NCBI GenBank assembly: GCA_031400185.1
Contig: JANNPN010000214.1
Location: 1 to 64,000 of the forward strand
Direction of reading: 5' to 3'
Source of the DNA: UTPRO1 sp031400185
Lineage (GTDB): Bacteria; Desulfobacterota; Binatia; UTPRO1
DNA: 64,000 bases
A program made the translations under genes and the position numbers. The stretch's first letter is position 1, and each line of letters begins with the position of its first letter. The notes below the pieces were generated by a model that was not told the origin of the DNA, did not search any database, and worked only from the letters and a program-made list of their open reading frames with translations. This document shows positions 1 to 9,109 of the stretch, in pieces.

Positions 1-1314
1 CTTTGATGGTGTCCTTGGTGTTGACGTAGACACCCGACTTCCCGGTGAACGCTTCCGCAACGTGGAATGGCTGCGAGAGGAAGCGCTGCACCTTCCGAGC
101 GCGCGCGACCGTGAGCTTGTCGTCCTCGGAGAGCTCGTCCATACCGAGGATCGCAATGATGTCCTGGAGGTCCTTGTAGCGCTGGAGGATCTCCTGTACG
201 GCGCGCGCCGTCGCATAGTGGTCTTCGCCGAGAATCGTCGGATCGAGAATGCGCGAGGTGGAATCGAGCGGGTCGACGGCCGGATAGATTCCGAGCTCGG
301 CGATCTGCCGCGAGAGCACGGTGGTCGCGTCGAGGTGCGCGAACGTCGTCGCGGGCGCGGGATCGGTCAAGTCGTCAGCGGGAACGTAGATCGCCTGCAC
401 CGACGTGATCGAGCCCTTCTTGGTCGACGTGATGCGCTCCTGGAGCTCGCCGAGGTCCGTCGCGAGCGTCGGCTGATAGCCGACGGCCGACGGCATGCGT
501 CCAAGGAGCGCTGACACCTCGGAGTTCGCCTGCGTGAAGCGGAAGATGTTGTCGATGAAGAGGAGCACGTCCTTGCCTTCCACGTCCCGGAAGTACTCGG
601 CGGCGGTGAGCGCGGAGAGCGCAACCCGGGCACGGGCGCCGGGCGGCTCGTTCATCTGCCCGTAAACGAGGGTTGCCTTCGAGATGACACCCGATTCCTT
701 CATTTCGGCCCAGAGATCGTTGCCTTCGCGGGTGCGCTCGCCGACGCCGCCGAAGACCGAGTAGCCGCCGTGCTGCTTCGCGACGTTGTTAATGAGCTCC
801 TGGATGATGACCGTCTTGCGACCCCGGCTCCGCCGAAGAGACCGATCTTGCCGCCGCGCGAGTAGGGACAGAGAAGATCGACGACCTTGATACCGGTCTC
901 GAGCGCCTGCACTTCCGTCGCCTGGTCGACGAACTCGGGAGGCTGGCGATGGATCGGGAGCGTGCTCGTGGCGTTGATCGGACCCATGCCGTCGACGGGC
1001 TCGCCGATGACGTTCAAGATGCGGCCGAGGGTCGCCGCGCCGACCGGCATGCGGATGCTATCGCCGGTGTCACGTGCCTCCATGCCGCGTACCAAGCCGT
1101 CCGTCGTGTCCATCCCGATGCAGCGTACGGTACGCTCGCCGAGGTGCTGCGCGACCTCGAGGACCAAGTTGTCCTCGCGCTCGTCGATCGCGGGGTTGGT
1201 GACGGTGAGCGCGTTCAGAATCGGCGGCAGCTTCCCGCCTTCGAACTCGACGTCGATGACTGCGCCAATGACCTGGGTGATCTTGCCGACGTTGCCCGTA
1301 CCATTCGTTGCCAC
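1..1314 (-). CDS. atpD: F1 ATP synthase beta subunit, 3' end off the window, frameshifted as written
   Basis: Catalytic beta subunit of F1, which makes ATP at the membrane. It starts at GTG 1314 behind a perfect AGGAGG six to seven bases upstream. Residues 1 to about 165 read cleanly (GKITQVIGAVIDVEF at the N-terminus, PIHRQPP, and KIGLFGGAGV at the start of the P-loop). The frame then shifts: GGAGVGKT becomes GGAGVAR because one C is missing on the plus strand near 819-820. Downstream the other frame is intact to position 1, with the expected FGGVGERTREGNDL, LLFIDNIFRFTQAN and DELSEDDKL segments. The gene lies last in the visible atpF'FHAGD order; atpC would follow outside. A lone deletion in an otherwise intact essential gene looks more like a sequence error than a pseudogene. 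Confidence 0.93.
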
Positions 1315-1327
1315 GACGATCCTCCTA

Positions 1328-2178
<851 letters not shown>

Positions 2179-2179
<1 letters not shown>

Positions 2180-3687
2180 CAGGCGCTGAACCGGCCCTTG
2201 AACTCTTCGAGGACGGCGTTCAGCTGCGCCTTCACCTCATTGGTGAGCTCACGCTTCTCGCGGAGCGCAGTGAGTGCCTGCGGGTGCTTGCTCTCGATGT
2301 AGTCGAAAAGCTCCGACTCGTAACGCGGCATCGATTCTGCCGGCAGCGAATCGATGAAGCCGTTGGTTGCCGCGTACACGATGAGGACCTGCTTCTCGAC
2401 GGGTTGGGGCTTAAGCTGCGGTTGCTTGAGAATCTCGACGAGGCGGACGCCGCGCGCGAGCATCTTCTGCGTCGAGGCATCGAGATCGGAGCCGAACTGC
2501 GCGAAGGCGGCCATCTCGCGGAATTGCGCAAGGTCGAGACGCAGCGTTCCGGCAACCTGCTTCATGGCCTTGATCTGCGCAGCACCGCCGACGCGCGACA
2601 CCGAGAGACCCACGTTCACCGCCGGACGGACCCCGGAAAAGAAAAGGTCGCTCTCGAGGTAGATCTGCCCGTCCGTGATCGAAATGACGTTGGTCGGAAT
2701 GTACGCCGACACGTCGCCGGCCTGGGTTTCGATGATGGGCAGAGCCGTGAGCGAGCCGCCGCCGCAGTCGGCGCTCATCTTGGCGGCGCGCTCGAGGAGA
2801 CGCGAGTGCAGGTAGAAGACATCGCCGGGGAACGCCTCGCGGCCAGGCGGACGACGGAGCAGCAGCGAGAGCTGGCGGTATGCGACGGCGTGCTTCGACA
2901 GATCGTCGTAGATGATGAGCGCGTGTTGGCCGTTGTCGCGGAAGTATTCGCCCATCGCACAGCCCGTGTAGGGAGCGATGAACTGGAGCGGGGCCGATTC
3001 GGACGCCGTTGCCGCGACGACCGTCGTGTATTCCATCGCGCCCGCGCGCGCGAGCTTCTCGACGACCTGCGCGACGGTCGAGCGCTTCTGGCCGACAGCG
3101 ACGTAGATGCACGTGACGTCCCCGCCGCGCTGGTTGACGATCGTATCGAGCGCGACCGCCGTCTTGCCGGTCTGGCGATCGCCGATGATGAGCTCGCGTT
3201 GACCACGGCCGATCGGGATCATCGTGTCGATCGCCTTGATGCCGGTCTGCAGTGGCTCCTTCACCGGCTGGCGCGCGACGATGCCTGGCGCCTTCAGCTC
3301 GATGCGACGGTTCTCGGTGCTCGCGATCGGGCCCTTCCCGTCGATCGGCAGGCCGAGTGCGTTGACGACGCGACCGCGCAGCGCCTGTCCGACCGGCACC
3401 TCCGCGATGCGACCCGTCCGCCGGACCTCGTCACCCTCGCCGATTGCGCGGGTTTCGCCGAAGAGCACGGCGCCGACGTTGTCCTCCTCGAGGTTCAGCA
3501 CCATCCCGAAGATATCGTGCGGAAACTGCAGGAGCTCGCCCGCCGCCGCCTTGTCGAGACCGTAGATGCGCGCGATGCCGTCACCGCACGACAGCACGAC
3601 GCCGGTTTCACGAACCTCCAGCTCTCGATTGTAGTCGGCGATCTGTTGCTTGATGACGTCGCTGATTTCCGCGGCGCGGATCTCCAT
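2179..3687 (-). CDS. atpA: F1 ATP synthase alpha subunit
   Basis: Regulatory, nucleotide-binding alpha subunit of F1. The 502 residues match the usual size. The N-terminus MEIRAAEISDVIKQQI is typical, the P-loop is GDRQTGKTAVALD, and the PAVNVGLSVSRVGGAAQ region is the ATP synthase alpha/beta signature. The C-terminal helical domain is complete (EEFKGRF). The gene follows atpH by 21 bases and overlaps atpG by one base at the stop. No missing catalytic residue was seen, unlike the frameshifted beta subunit. Confidence 0.98.
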
Positions 3688-3708
3688 TGCGAATCCTTTC
3701 TAAGTGCT

Positions 3709-4245
3709 TCAGCTGCCAGCCATCTGGTGCTGCAGCTTGCTGAGCGCGGTGCGCATGCTGCCGTCGTAGACCTTGCCGTCGACCTCGACGATGACGCCGG
3801 CGATCAACTCGGGGACGACCTCGACGGTCGCCAGGACCTGGCGCCCGGTGATCGGGCCGAAGGTGCGCGTGATCTCGTCGAGGAGGTCGGCGGAGAGTGG
3901 CGTGGCGCTCCGGATCGTCGCACGGGTGATGCCGCGCTCGCGGTCGAGCAAGGAATCGAAGACCGAGCGGATCGCAGCGACGTGGCTGAGACGCGCGTGG
4001 TCGGCCAGTAGCAGGAGGAAATCGCGCAGCACGGCAGGCGCGTTCGTGGCCTCGGCGATTTTCACGAGCAGCGCACGCTTCCGCTCGCGTGCCACGGGAC
4101 CCGTAAGCACCCGCATGACCGTCGGTTCGGTGAGCGTATTCGTGGCGGTCGAAAGCGACGCGCCGACGGCGTCGAGCGCCTGCTGCTGCTTCGCGAGCGA
4201 GAACAGCGCTCGGGCGTAGCGACGAGCGATCGCGCCGGATCTCAT
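3709..4245 (-). CDS. atpH: F1 ATP synthase delta subunit (peripheral stalk)
   Basis: Delta (OSCP) subunit that ties the peripheral stalk to the top of alpha3beta3. It has 178 residues, the family norm. It shows the ARRYARALFSLA opening, a central helical half, and the C-terminal beta element around VEVVPELIAGVIVEVDGKVYDGS that marks the family. The start ATG overlaps the atpF stop by four bases (4242-4245), so the order atpF'-atpF-atpH is tightly coupled. Confidence 0.96.
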   Translation of the reverse strand: MRSGAIARRYARALFSLAKQQQALDAVGASLSTATNTLTEPTVMRVLTGPVARERKRALLVKIAEATNAPAVLRDFLLLLADHARLSHVAAIRSVFDSLLDRERGITRATIRSATPLSADLLDEITRTFGPITGRQVLATVEVVPELIAGVIVEVDGKVYDGSMRTALSKLQHQMAGS

Positions 4246-4895
4246 CGGGTGGCCGCGTCCTTCAAGAATTGCTGTACGAAGAGCCGTTGATCATCCGGCG
4301 TGAGGGCACCGCGAATCCGCCCTTCCGCGAGCACGGCAGCGGCCTTCGCGAGGTCGGCGCGCAGGCTCCCGAGCGCGCGACGACGTTCCTGCTCCGCGAG
4401 CAACGACGCATCGGCGAGCCGTCGGGAGCCCGTCTCCTCCGCCTGCGCTTTCAGCCTCTCGCCCTGCCGGGTCGCGATCGCGACGAGGTCCTGGCGGATG
4501 CCGTCGGCCTCGCCGCTCAATTGGACGAGGCGCGCTTTGCTCGCCGCAAGCGCGTGCTGCGCCTGCGCCAGCGCGGCGCTGGATTCCGATTCGGCCTGGA
4601 CGACGTCGGCACGCCGGCGGCGCAGGAACTCGCGCATCGCCGGGATGACGTAGCGGACGACGATGACGAGGTAGATGGCGAAGTTGATCGCCGGAAAGAG
4701 CAGTGTCCCGAGCGAGGGCGCGTGATGTCCGTGCTCGCCATGCTCGGCAGCTCCGTGGGCGGCGGTCGTGCCGTGATGCTCGGCGGCATCCTGATGCTCC
4801 TCCGCGGCGACGGTCATGTCGAACGTCACCGGAGCGGCAACGACGAGGAGCGCGGCCAGGAACGCCTGCGCCAGCGCGCGGCGGAGCGCGATCAC
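4242..4895 (-). CDS. atpF: F0 ATP synthase subunit b with N-terminal leader and His-rich segment
   Basis: Peripheral stalk subunit b, 217 residues, longer than the common 155-170. A hydrophobic N-terminal segment (residues about 5-25) looks like a signal or extra membrane helix. It is followed by a His/Glu/Ala-rich stretch at about residues 32-60 (EEHQDAAEHHG, EHGEHGHHAP). The usual anchor helix then follows (LLFPAINFAIYLVIVVRYV), then a long charged coiled coil to the end (ADLAKAAAVLAEGRIRGAL). It overlaps both atpF' and atpH by four bases. The stalk role is from family knowledge; the role of the His-rich leader is unknown. Confidence 0.92.
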   Translation of the reverse strand: MIALRRALAQAFLAALLVVAAPVTFDMTVAAEEHQDAAEHHGTTAAHGAAEHGEHGHHAPSLGTLLFPAINFAIYLVIVVRYVIPAMREFLRRRRADVVQAESESSAALAQAQHALAASKARLVQLSGEADGIRQDLVAIATRQGERLKAQAEETGSRRLADASLLAEQERRRALGSLRADLAKAAAVLAEGRIRGALTPDDQRLFVQQFLKDAATR

Positions 4896-5323
4896 GCCGC
4901 CCGTCCCAGCACGTGCCGTACGACGTCCTCAGCAAGACGGGTCGCCTCGGCTTCGAGCGGTCCGCGGGCAGCGGCAACCTGCGCATCCGTGAGGGCGCGC
5001 TCACGCTCGAGGAGCGCAGCCGCTTCGATACGATGGCGTTCGAGGATCGCGTGCTCTTCCACCTCGGCGCCCCGGCGGATCTCGTCGGCGCGCTGCGCGC
5101 CCTCACGCTTCGCCTCAGTGAGCTTCGCCTGGATCGAGGTGTCGAGCTCGGCGGCTTCGACGATGATGGCCTCGGCACGCGTACGGCTTCCGCCCGTGCG
5201 CTCGTTCCGTGTTTTCAGCGCCTGCTGCATCGGCGTGAACAGTAGGACACGCATCAGCTGCCAGAAGACGACGAAGCCAACGAGCTGAATGACGAATGTT
5301 ATGTCTGGGGGAAGCTTGATCAC
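4892..5323 (-). CDS. atpF': F0 ATP synthase subunit b' (second b-type stalk subunit)
   Basis: A second b-type subunit of 143 residues. One membrane helix is at about residues 9-30 (TFVIQLVGFVVFWQLMRVLLF), followed by a charged coiled coil rich in Ala, Glu and Arg. Bacteria with separate b and b' genes are thought to build a heterodimeric stalk. It is the first gene of the F1-side atp operon on the minus strand and overlaps atpF by four bases. Assignment as b' rather than b rests on its short length and its position before the longer b gene. Confidence 0.88.
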   Translation of the reverse strand: MIKLPPDITFVIQLVGFVVFWQLMRVLLFTPMQQALKTRNERTGGSRTRAEAIIVEAAELDTSIQAKLTEAKREGAQRADEIRRGAEVEEHAILERHRIEAAALLERERALTDAQVAAARGPLEAEATRLAEDVVRHVLGRAA

Positions 5324-5418
5324 GCGATCACTATCGAAAGTTGTAGGTGGAGACGGCGGCGGCCCCGAACGGCCGGCCGTCGAGATAGAACATCAGTCGT
5401 CGAGCCCGCTCGCGAAAA

Positions 5419-5979
5419 TTATTTGGCGGCCTCGGATTGCACCTTCGCGGCAAGTCCGTCGGAAATCTTATCGTCCTTCGGGAACGGCGTGACCTTGCGG
5501 TCGACCTTCGCGGTCTCTGCGCCGCCCATCGAGCAATGCCCTTCGAAGATGACGCCTTCTTGTATGATCAAGCTCGGGGTCGTCACGTTGCCGAATAGCT
5601 TGCCGGGAGCACGGATTTCTACGCGCTTGCGGGCCGTGATGTCGCCGGTCACGCGGCCCTTGATGATGACCGTGCTGCCCGTGATCTGCGCGTTGACGAT
5701 CGCGGGTTCACCGACGATCAACGTGTCTTGCGCGTTGATCTCGCCCTCGACCTGTCCGTCGACGCGAACCGTTCCCTCGAAGTTCAGCTTGCCGGTGACG
5801 CGACTTCCCTTGCCGAGATACGCGTTCACCTCGCCGGCGACGGCCGCGGGCACCGCTTCCTTGTCGAGTCCCTCGCGCTCTATGCGCGGCGGCTCGTCGA
5901 TTGCGGCCCGAATTTCCTGCGATTCGAAACGATCGCTGCGATCGTTGCGATCGCGATTCTCTTTGCCGAAGAGCGCCAT
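5419..5979 (-). CDS. Bactofilin-type polymer-forming cytoskeletal protein
   Basis: Small cytoskeletal protein expected to self-assemble into filaments at the membrane. The start MALFGKEN at 5979 has a GGAAG about eight bases upstream; a longer in-frame start at 6024 lacks such a site. A charged N-terminal tail (NRDRNDRSDRF) precedes a roughly 100-residue right-handed beta-helix core (DUF583), with repeats such as GTVRVDGQVEGEI, STVIIKGRVTGDI and KLFGNVTTPSLIIQEGV. A short disordered Lys-rich tail ends the protein. It lies 122 bases downstream of parB, in the same direction. In Myxococcus, bactofilins scaffold the ParAB machinery at the poles, which makes this neighbourhood suggestive. Confidence 0.9.
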   Translation of the reverse strand: MALFGKENRDRNDRSDRFESQEIRAAIDEPPRIEREGLDKEAVPAAVAGEVNAYLGKGSRVTGKLNFEGTVRVDGQVEGEINAQDTLIVGEPAIVNAQITGSTVIIKGRVTGDITARKRVEIRAPGKLFGNVTTPSLIIQEGVIFEGHCSMGGAETAKVDRKVTPFPKDDKISDGLAAKVQSEAAK

Positions 5980-6101
5980 AGAGGGCTTCCTTTCGACGGT
6001 CTGCTCGCTGTGTTGCCGACCCAAAACCGCGTCGTCTTAGCACCCGTTTCCGGGCCTTGTCAAAAATGACCGCGGCGCGGGACGACGCCAGGATCAGCCG
6101 C

Positions 6102-6968
6102 TTACCAGTCGCGTTTCGCGATGCGTGCGACGATGCCGTCCAACTCCTCGCGCGAGTAGTATTCGATCTCGATGCGACCACCCTTGCCTTTGGGCGTGAT
6201 GCGCACGCGCGTACCAAGGGCCGTCGAGAGATCACGTTCCAGTGCCGCGCGGTGCGGATCGCGCGTTTGAGGCCGGGCCGCGGTGCCCTTCCGTGCTGCA
6301 GCGAGTTGCTCGGCATCTCGCACGGACATCTGCCGCGTTTGAATTTGCTTCGCCGCACGAATCTGCGCGTCCGCGTCGTCGATCGAAAGCAATACGCGCG
6401 CGTGCCCTGCGGTGAGGCGACCGCGCGCCAAGTCTTTCTTGATCGATTCCGGAAGCCGCAGCAGACGGAGGGCGTTGGCGACTGCCGGCCTGCTCTTCCC
6501 GACCCGCTCCGCGACTTGCTCCTGCGTGTGCCCGAACTCCTCGATGAGTCGCTGATAAGCGGCTGCCTCTTCGAGCGGGCTGAGATCGTCGCGCTGGATG
6601 TTCTCGACGAGCGCCAGCTCGAGGCTTTCGCCGTCGGTGATGTCGCGGACGAAGACGGGCACGTGGGTCAGACCGGCGCGTTCGGCCGCACGCAAGCGCC
6701 GTTCGCCGGCGACGAGCTCGTAGTCGCCCTCGGCGCTCCGGCGCACCAGAAGCGGCTGCAGAACGCCTTGCACGCGTATGGAGTTTACGAGCTCGGCGAG
6801 TGCTGCTTCGTCGAACTCGATGCGTGGCTGGCGTGGATTGGGCCGGATCTTGTCGATGGCGACCAGCAGATCGGGAGCCGCGGACTCGGACGCCGATGCC
6901 TCGCCCGGCGAGACGCGACCCGCGCCAGGGATCAAGGCGTCGAGGCCCCGGCCGAGCGCCTTGCGCAT
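6102..6968 (-). CDS. parB: Chromosome partitioning protein ParB
   Basis: CTP-dependent DNA clamp that loads at parS and spreads along DNA for origin segregation. The ATG at 6968 gives the classic MRKALGRGLDALIP start; a TTG at 6986 is possible but less likely. Visible parts are the N-terminal ParB/Srx domain with GERRLRAAERAGL and ENIQRDDL (CTP-binding motifs), a helix-turn-helix (TQEQVAERVGKSRPAVANAL), and a C-terminal dimer domain. It begins seven bases after the parA stop, so parAB form an operon. Two parS-like sites lie just upstream of parA. Confidence 0.97.
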   Translation of the reverse strand: MRKALGRGLDALIPGAGRVSPGEASASESAAPDLLVAIDKIRPNPRQPRIEFDEAALAELVNSIRVQGVLQPLLVRRSAEGDYELVAGERRLRAAERAGLTHVPVFVRDITDGESLELALVENIQRDDLSPLEEAAAYQRLIEEFGHTQEQVAERVGKSRPAVANALRLLRLPESIKKDLARGRLTAGHARVLLSIDDADAQIRAAKQIQTRQMSVRDAEQLAAARKGTAARPQTRDPHRAALERDLSTALGTRVRITPKGKGGRIEIEYYSREELDGIVARIAKRDW

Positions 6969-6975
6969 GCCCTTG

Positions 6976-7743
6976 TCACCCAACAACGTTATGAACCAGC
7001 TCTTCCGTCAAAGCGGCGTATGCCTTCGCGCCGCGTGAATTCGCATCGTACACCATCGCCGGGACACCGTAACTGGGGCATTCGCTCAACCTGACATTTC
7101 GAGGAATTACTGACTTGAAGACCTGGTCTGGGAAGTGTTGCCTCACCTCGTTCACGACTTGATGGGCCAGGCTGTTACGAGTATCAAACATTGTTAATAA
7201 AAGCCCCTCGATTCCGAGATTTGGATTCAGACCCTGGCGAATGAAGCCGATGGTGTCGAGGAGCGCGCTCAGTCCCTCCAGGGCGTAGTACTCGCACTGC
7301 AGCGGGATGAGCACGGCATCGGCCGCACAGAGGGCATTTACGGTCAGAAGTCCGAGCGACGGCGGACAATCGATGATGATGAAATCGTATTGCCGTCGGA
7401 GCGTGGTGATAGCCTCTTGCAGCCGGAACTCACGACGCGGCAGCGGCACCAATTCGATCTCAGCGCCGATGAGATCGCGGCTCGCCGGCATCAGCGAGAG
7501 GTTCTGAACCTGGGTCGGCCGAACGATCTGTTCGATCGCCTTCTCGCCGATCAGGGCATGGTAGACCGAGGCCTCGACCTCATGAGGATGGACGCCAAGG
7601 CCGCTCGTCGCGCTCGCCTGCGGGTCGAGATCGATCAAGAGCGTCGGCTGCCCCGCCAGGGCGAGCCCAGCGCTCAGATTGACCGATGTAGTTGTTTTTC
7701 CTACTCCGCCCTTTTGATTGGCGACCGCTAGAACCCGTCCCAC
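6976..7743 (-). CDS. parA: Chromosome partitioning ATPase ParA (Soj)
   Basis: Walker-type ATPase that drives ParB-parS complexes over the nucleoid. The deviant Walker A motif KGGVGKTTT is at the N-terminus, with DLDPQASAT (A') and DFIIIDCPPSLG (Walker B). GTG 7743 was chosen as the start because a GGAGG ends five bases before it; the in-frame GTG at 7749 overlaps that same GGAGG. This gives MGRVLAVANQKGG, the common N-terminus. About 255 residues, normal size. First gene of parAB-bactofilin; a parS-like site lies about 100 bases upstream. Confidence 0.97.
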   Translation of the reverse strand: MGRVLAVANQKGGVGKTTTSVNLSAGLALAGQPTLLIDLDPQASATSGLGVHPHEVEASVYHALIGEKAIEQIVRPTQVQNLSLMPASRDLIGAEIELVPLPRREFRLQEAITTLRRQYDFIIIDCPPSLGLLTVNALCAADAVLIPLQCEYYALEGLSALLDTIGFIRQGLNPNLGIEGLLLTMFDTRNSLAHQVVNEVRQHFPDQVFKSVIPRNVRLSECPSYGVPAMVYDANSRGAKAYAALTEELVHNVVG

Positions 7744-7840
7744 GAACACCTCCGCGCTATCAAAACGGCCGAGCGCTCACGTAGCACAGAACCCCCCTTC
7801 AGGCAAAGCGCGATGTACGGTCATCCCCAGTTGTTCCAGT

Positions 7841-7856
7841 TGTTTCACGTGGAACA
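7841..7856 (+). promoter_or_regulatory. parS-like site 1
   Basis: TGTTTCACGTGGAACA differs from the consensus parS palindrome (TGTTTCACGTGAAACA) at one base. It lies upstream of parA, flanked by TCATCCCCA at 7821-7829 and its near inverse TGGGGATAA at 7860-7868. ParB should bind it; its position suggests autoregulation of parAB as well as segregation (inference). Confidence 0.9.
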
Positions 7857-8448
7857 TTTTGGGGATAACATGCCCGAAGCCTGACAACGGCGCGTCAGGT
7901 CGCCTTCCCGCCACCAGTTTTTGGACGCGTCGCCGTTTGCACAGCAGCACGGCTCCCGTTTCCCCATAGATGCGACAACGGTTGATCAGCGCCGCTACCG
8001 GCGTCGACGCTCGCGCGAGGTCTACCCCGGGTGGGCGACACCAACCTCATAGGACCGTTCAGCGACGCGGTCCCGAGAGACATATCGCAAGATCGTGATG
8101 CGAATCTCACCTGAGGCGAAGCCCCATGGCATCCCAGGCCTCTGGGTTGTCGGGGTTTCTGGTTCAGATGCACCACTACTGGACAAGCGGTGACCGTAGA
8201 GAGAATCCCGGGGGGACAAGGCAGCCGATTGGTTGGCCCTGCGGCACGAGCGATCGCCGCAGCGGATCGCAGCCCGCGTCAAGAAAGATCGGCTTCGCGG
8301 GCCATGCTGCTCCTTGCCCAAGTTGCTCCGGCTCCCGTCAAGCTGTGACGATGAGAAGTCGCTTCCCACGACTGACCCGGAATGTCTTCAACGCGCTCCT
8401 CCCAGACTGAGCATGGGACATCCGCCCTCCACTGCAGCGCCCTTTGGA
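7857..8448. other. Gene-free stretch between two inverted parS-like sites
   Basis: 592 bases with no convincing gene on either strand. Short open frames of 60-115 codons exist but lack a ribosome site, composition bias or recognisable motif. No terminator, tRNA or tandem repeat was seen. It is bounded exactly by the two parS-like sites and lies between parA and rsmG. It may be a ParB-loading platform, a degraded gene or an RNA gene; nothing in the sequence decides. Confidence 0.55.
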
Positions 8449-8464
8449 TGTTCCACGTGAAACA
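8449..8464 (-). promoter_or_regulatory. parS-like site 2
   Basis: TGTTCCACGTGAAACA is the exact reverse complement of site 1, with the same single departure from the consensus. It ends one base before the rsmG stop codon (8465-8467). The mirrored pair 592 bases apart is strong evidence that both are real ParB sites. Confidence 0.9.
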
Positions 8465-9109
8465 TCACCCTGGCATTGTCAGGACCTCGACGCAGCGAGG
8501 CCGATAGTCACCGATCCGGTAGCGCAAAATCGTCTCGCGGACGTACGGGGGTGGCACCGCGTGCAACGGCTCCGAGCGCATCCAAAAGAGTCGGCCGTGG
8601 TCCGCGAGCCACTCCTGTGCAACGCCTCCAAGCGCATCATCCGACCAGGTCGCCCGCGACACGACGGCATCCGCCGTATGGGCGTACTCGGATGGCGGGG
8701 TCTCGGCTCGCTGCTCCAACACCCTGACGTTCGGCAGATCGAGCGTGCGGCGAACCTCGTGTAGGAACGATGCGCGACGCCTTCGCGCCTCGACGAGCAC
8801 GAACCTCTGGTCTGGGCGAAGAATCGCGAGCGGGATTCCGGGGAAGCCCGCGCCGGTTCCGAGGTCGACGATGCATCCACTCGGCAGCGCAGCCACGAGG
8901 GCGAGTGAATCGAGGAGGTGACGCTCGACGAGCTCTCCCGCGGAGCGACACGAAATCAGATTCATCTTTGGCGCCCAGACGTCCAGCACGTCCGCGAAGC
9001 GACCGAGGTTGGTCGCCGCCGAAGGACTGATCTCAATTCCGAGCGCCGCGGCGCCCGCGATCAGATGGTCTCGGTCAGCTTCTCGGAGTCGCAAGCTCGT
9101 CGAGCTCAC
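8465..9109 (-). CDS. rsmG: 16S rRNA (guanine-N7) methyltransferase RsmG
   Basis: SAM-dependent methyltransferase that modifies G527 of 16S rRNA. The SAM-binding glycine-rich loop reads VDLGTGAGFPGIPLAI, preceded by the family motif ERHLLDSLALV, and later FVLVEARRRRASFL. 214 residues, typical. The GTG start at 9109 lies inside mnmG, overlapping it by 35 bases, as often seen for gidB after gidA. Its stop codon directly abuts a parS-like site. Confidence 0.95.
   Translation of the reverse strand: MSSTSLRLREADRDHLIAGAAALGIEISPSAATNLGRFADVLDVWAPKMNLISCRSAGELVERHLLDSLALVAALPSGCIVDLGTGAGFPGIPLAILRPDQRFVLVEARRRRASFLHEVRRTLDLPNVRVLEQRAETPPSEYAHTADAVVSRATWSDDALGGVAQEWLADHGRLFWMRSEPLHAVPPPYVRETILRYRIGDYRPRCVEVLTMPG

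Noticed and set aside
2284..4011. Long open frame (575 codons) on the plus strand across atpA and atpH
   Set aside because: It is the complement of highly conserved ATP synthase genes, has no recognisable motif, and its openness follows from high GC third positions.
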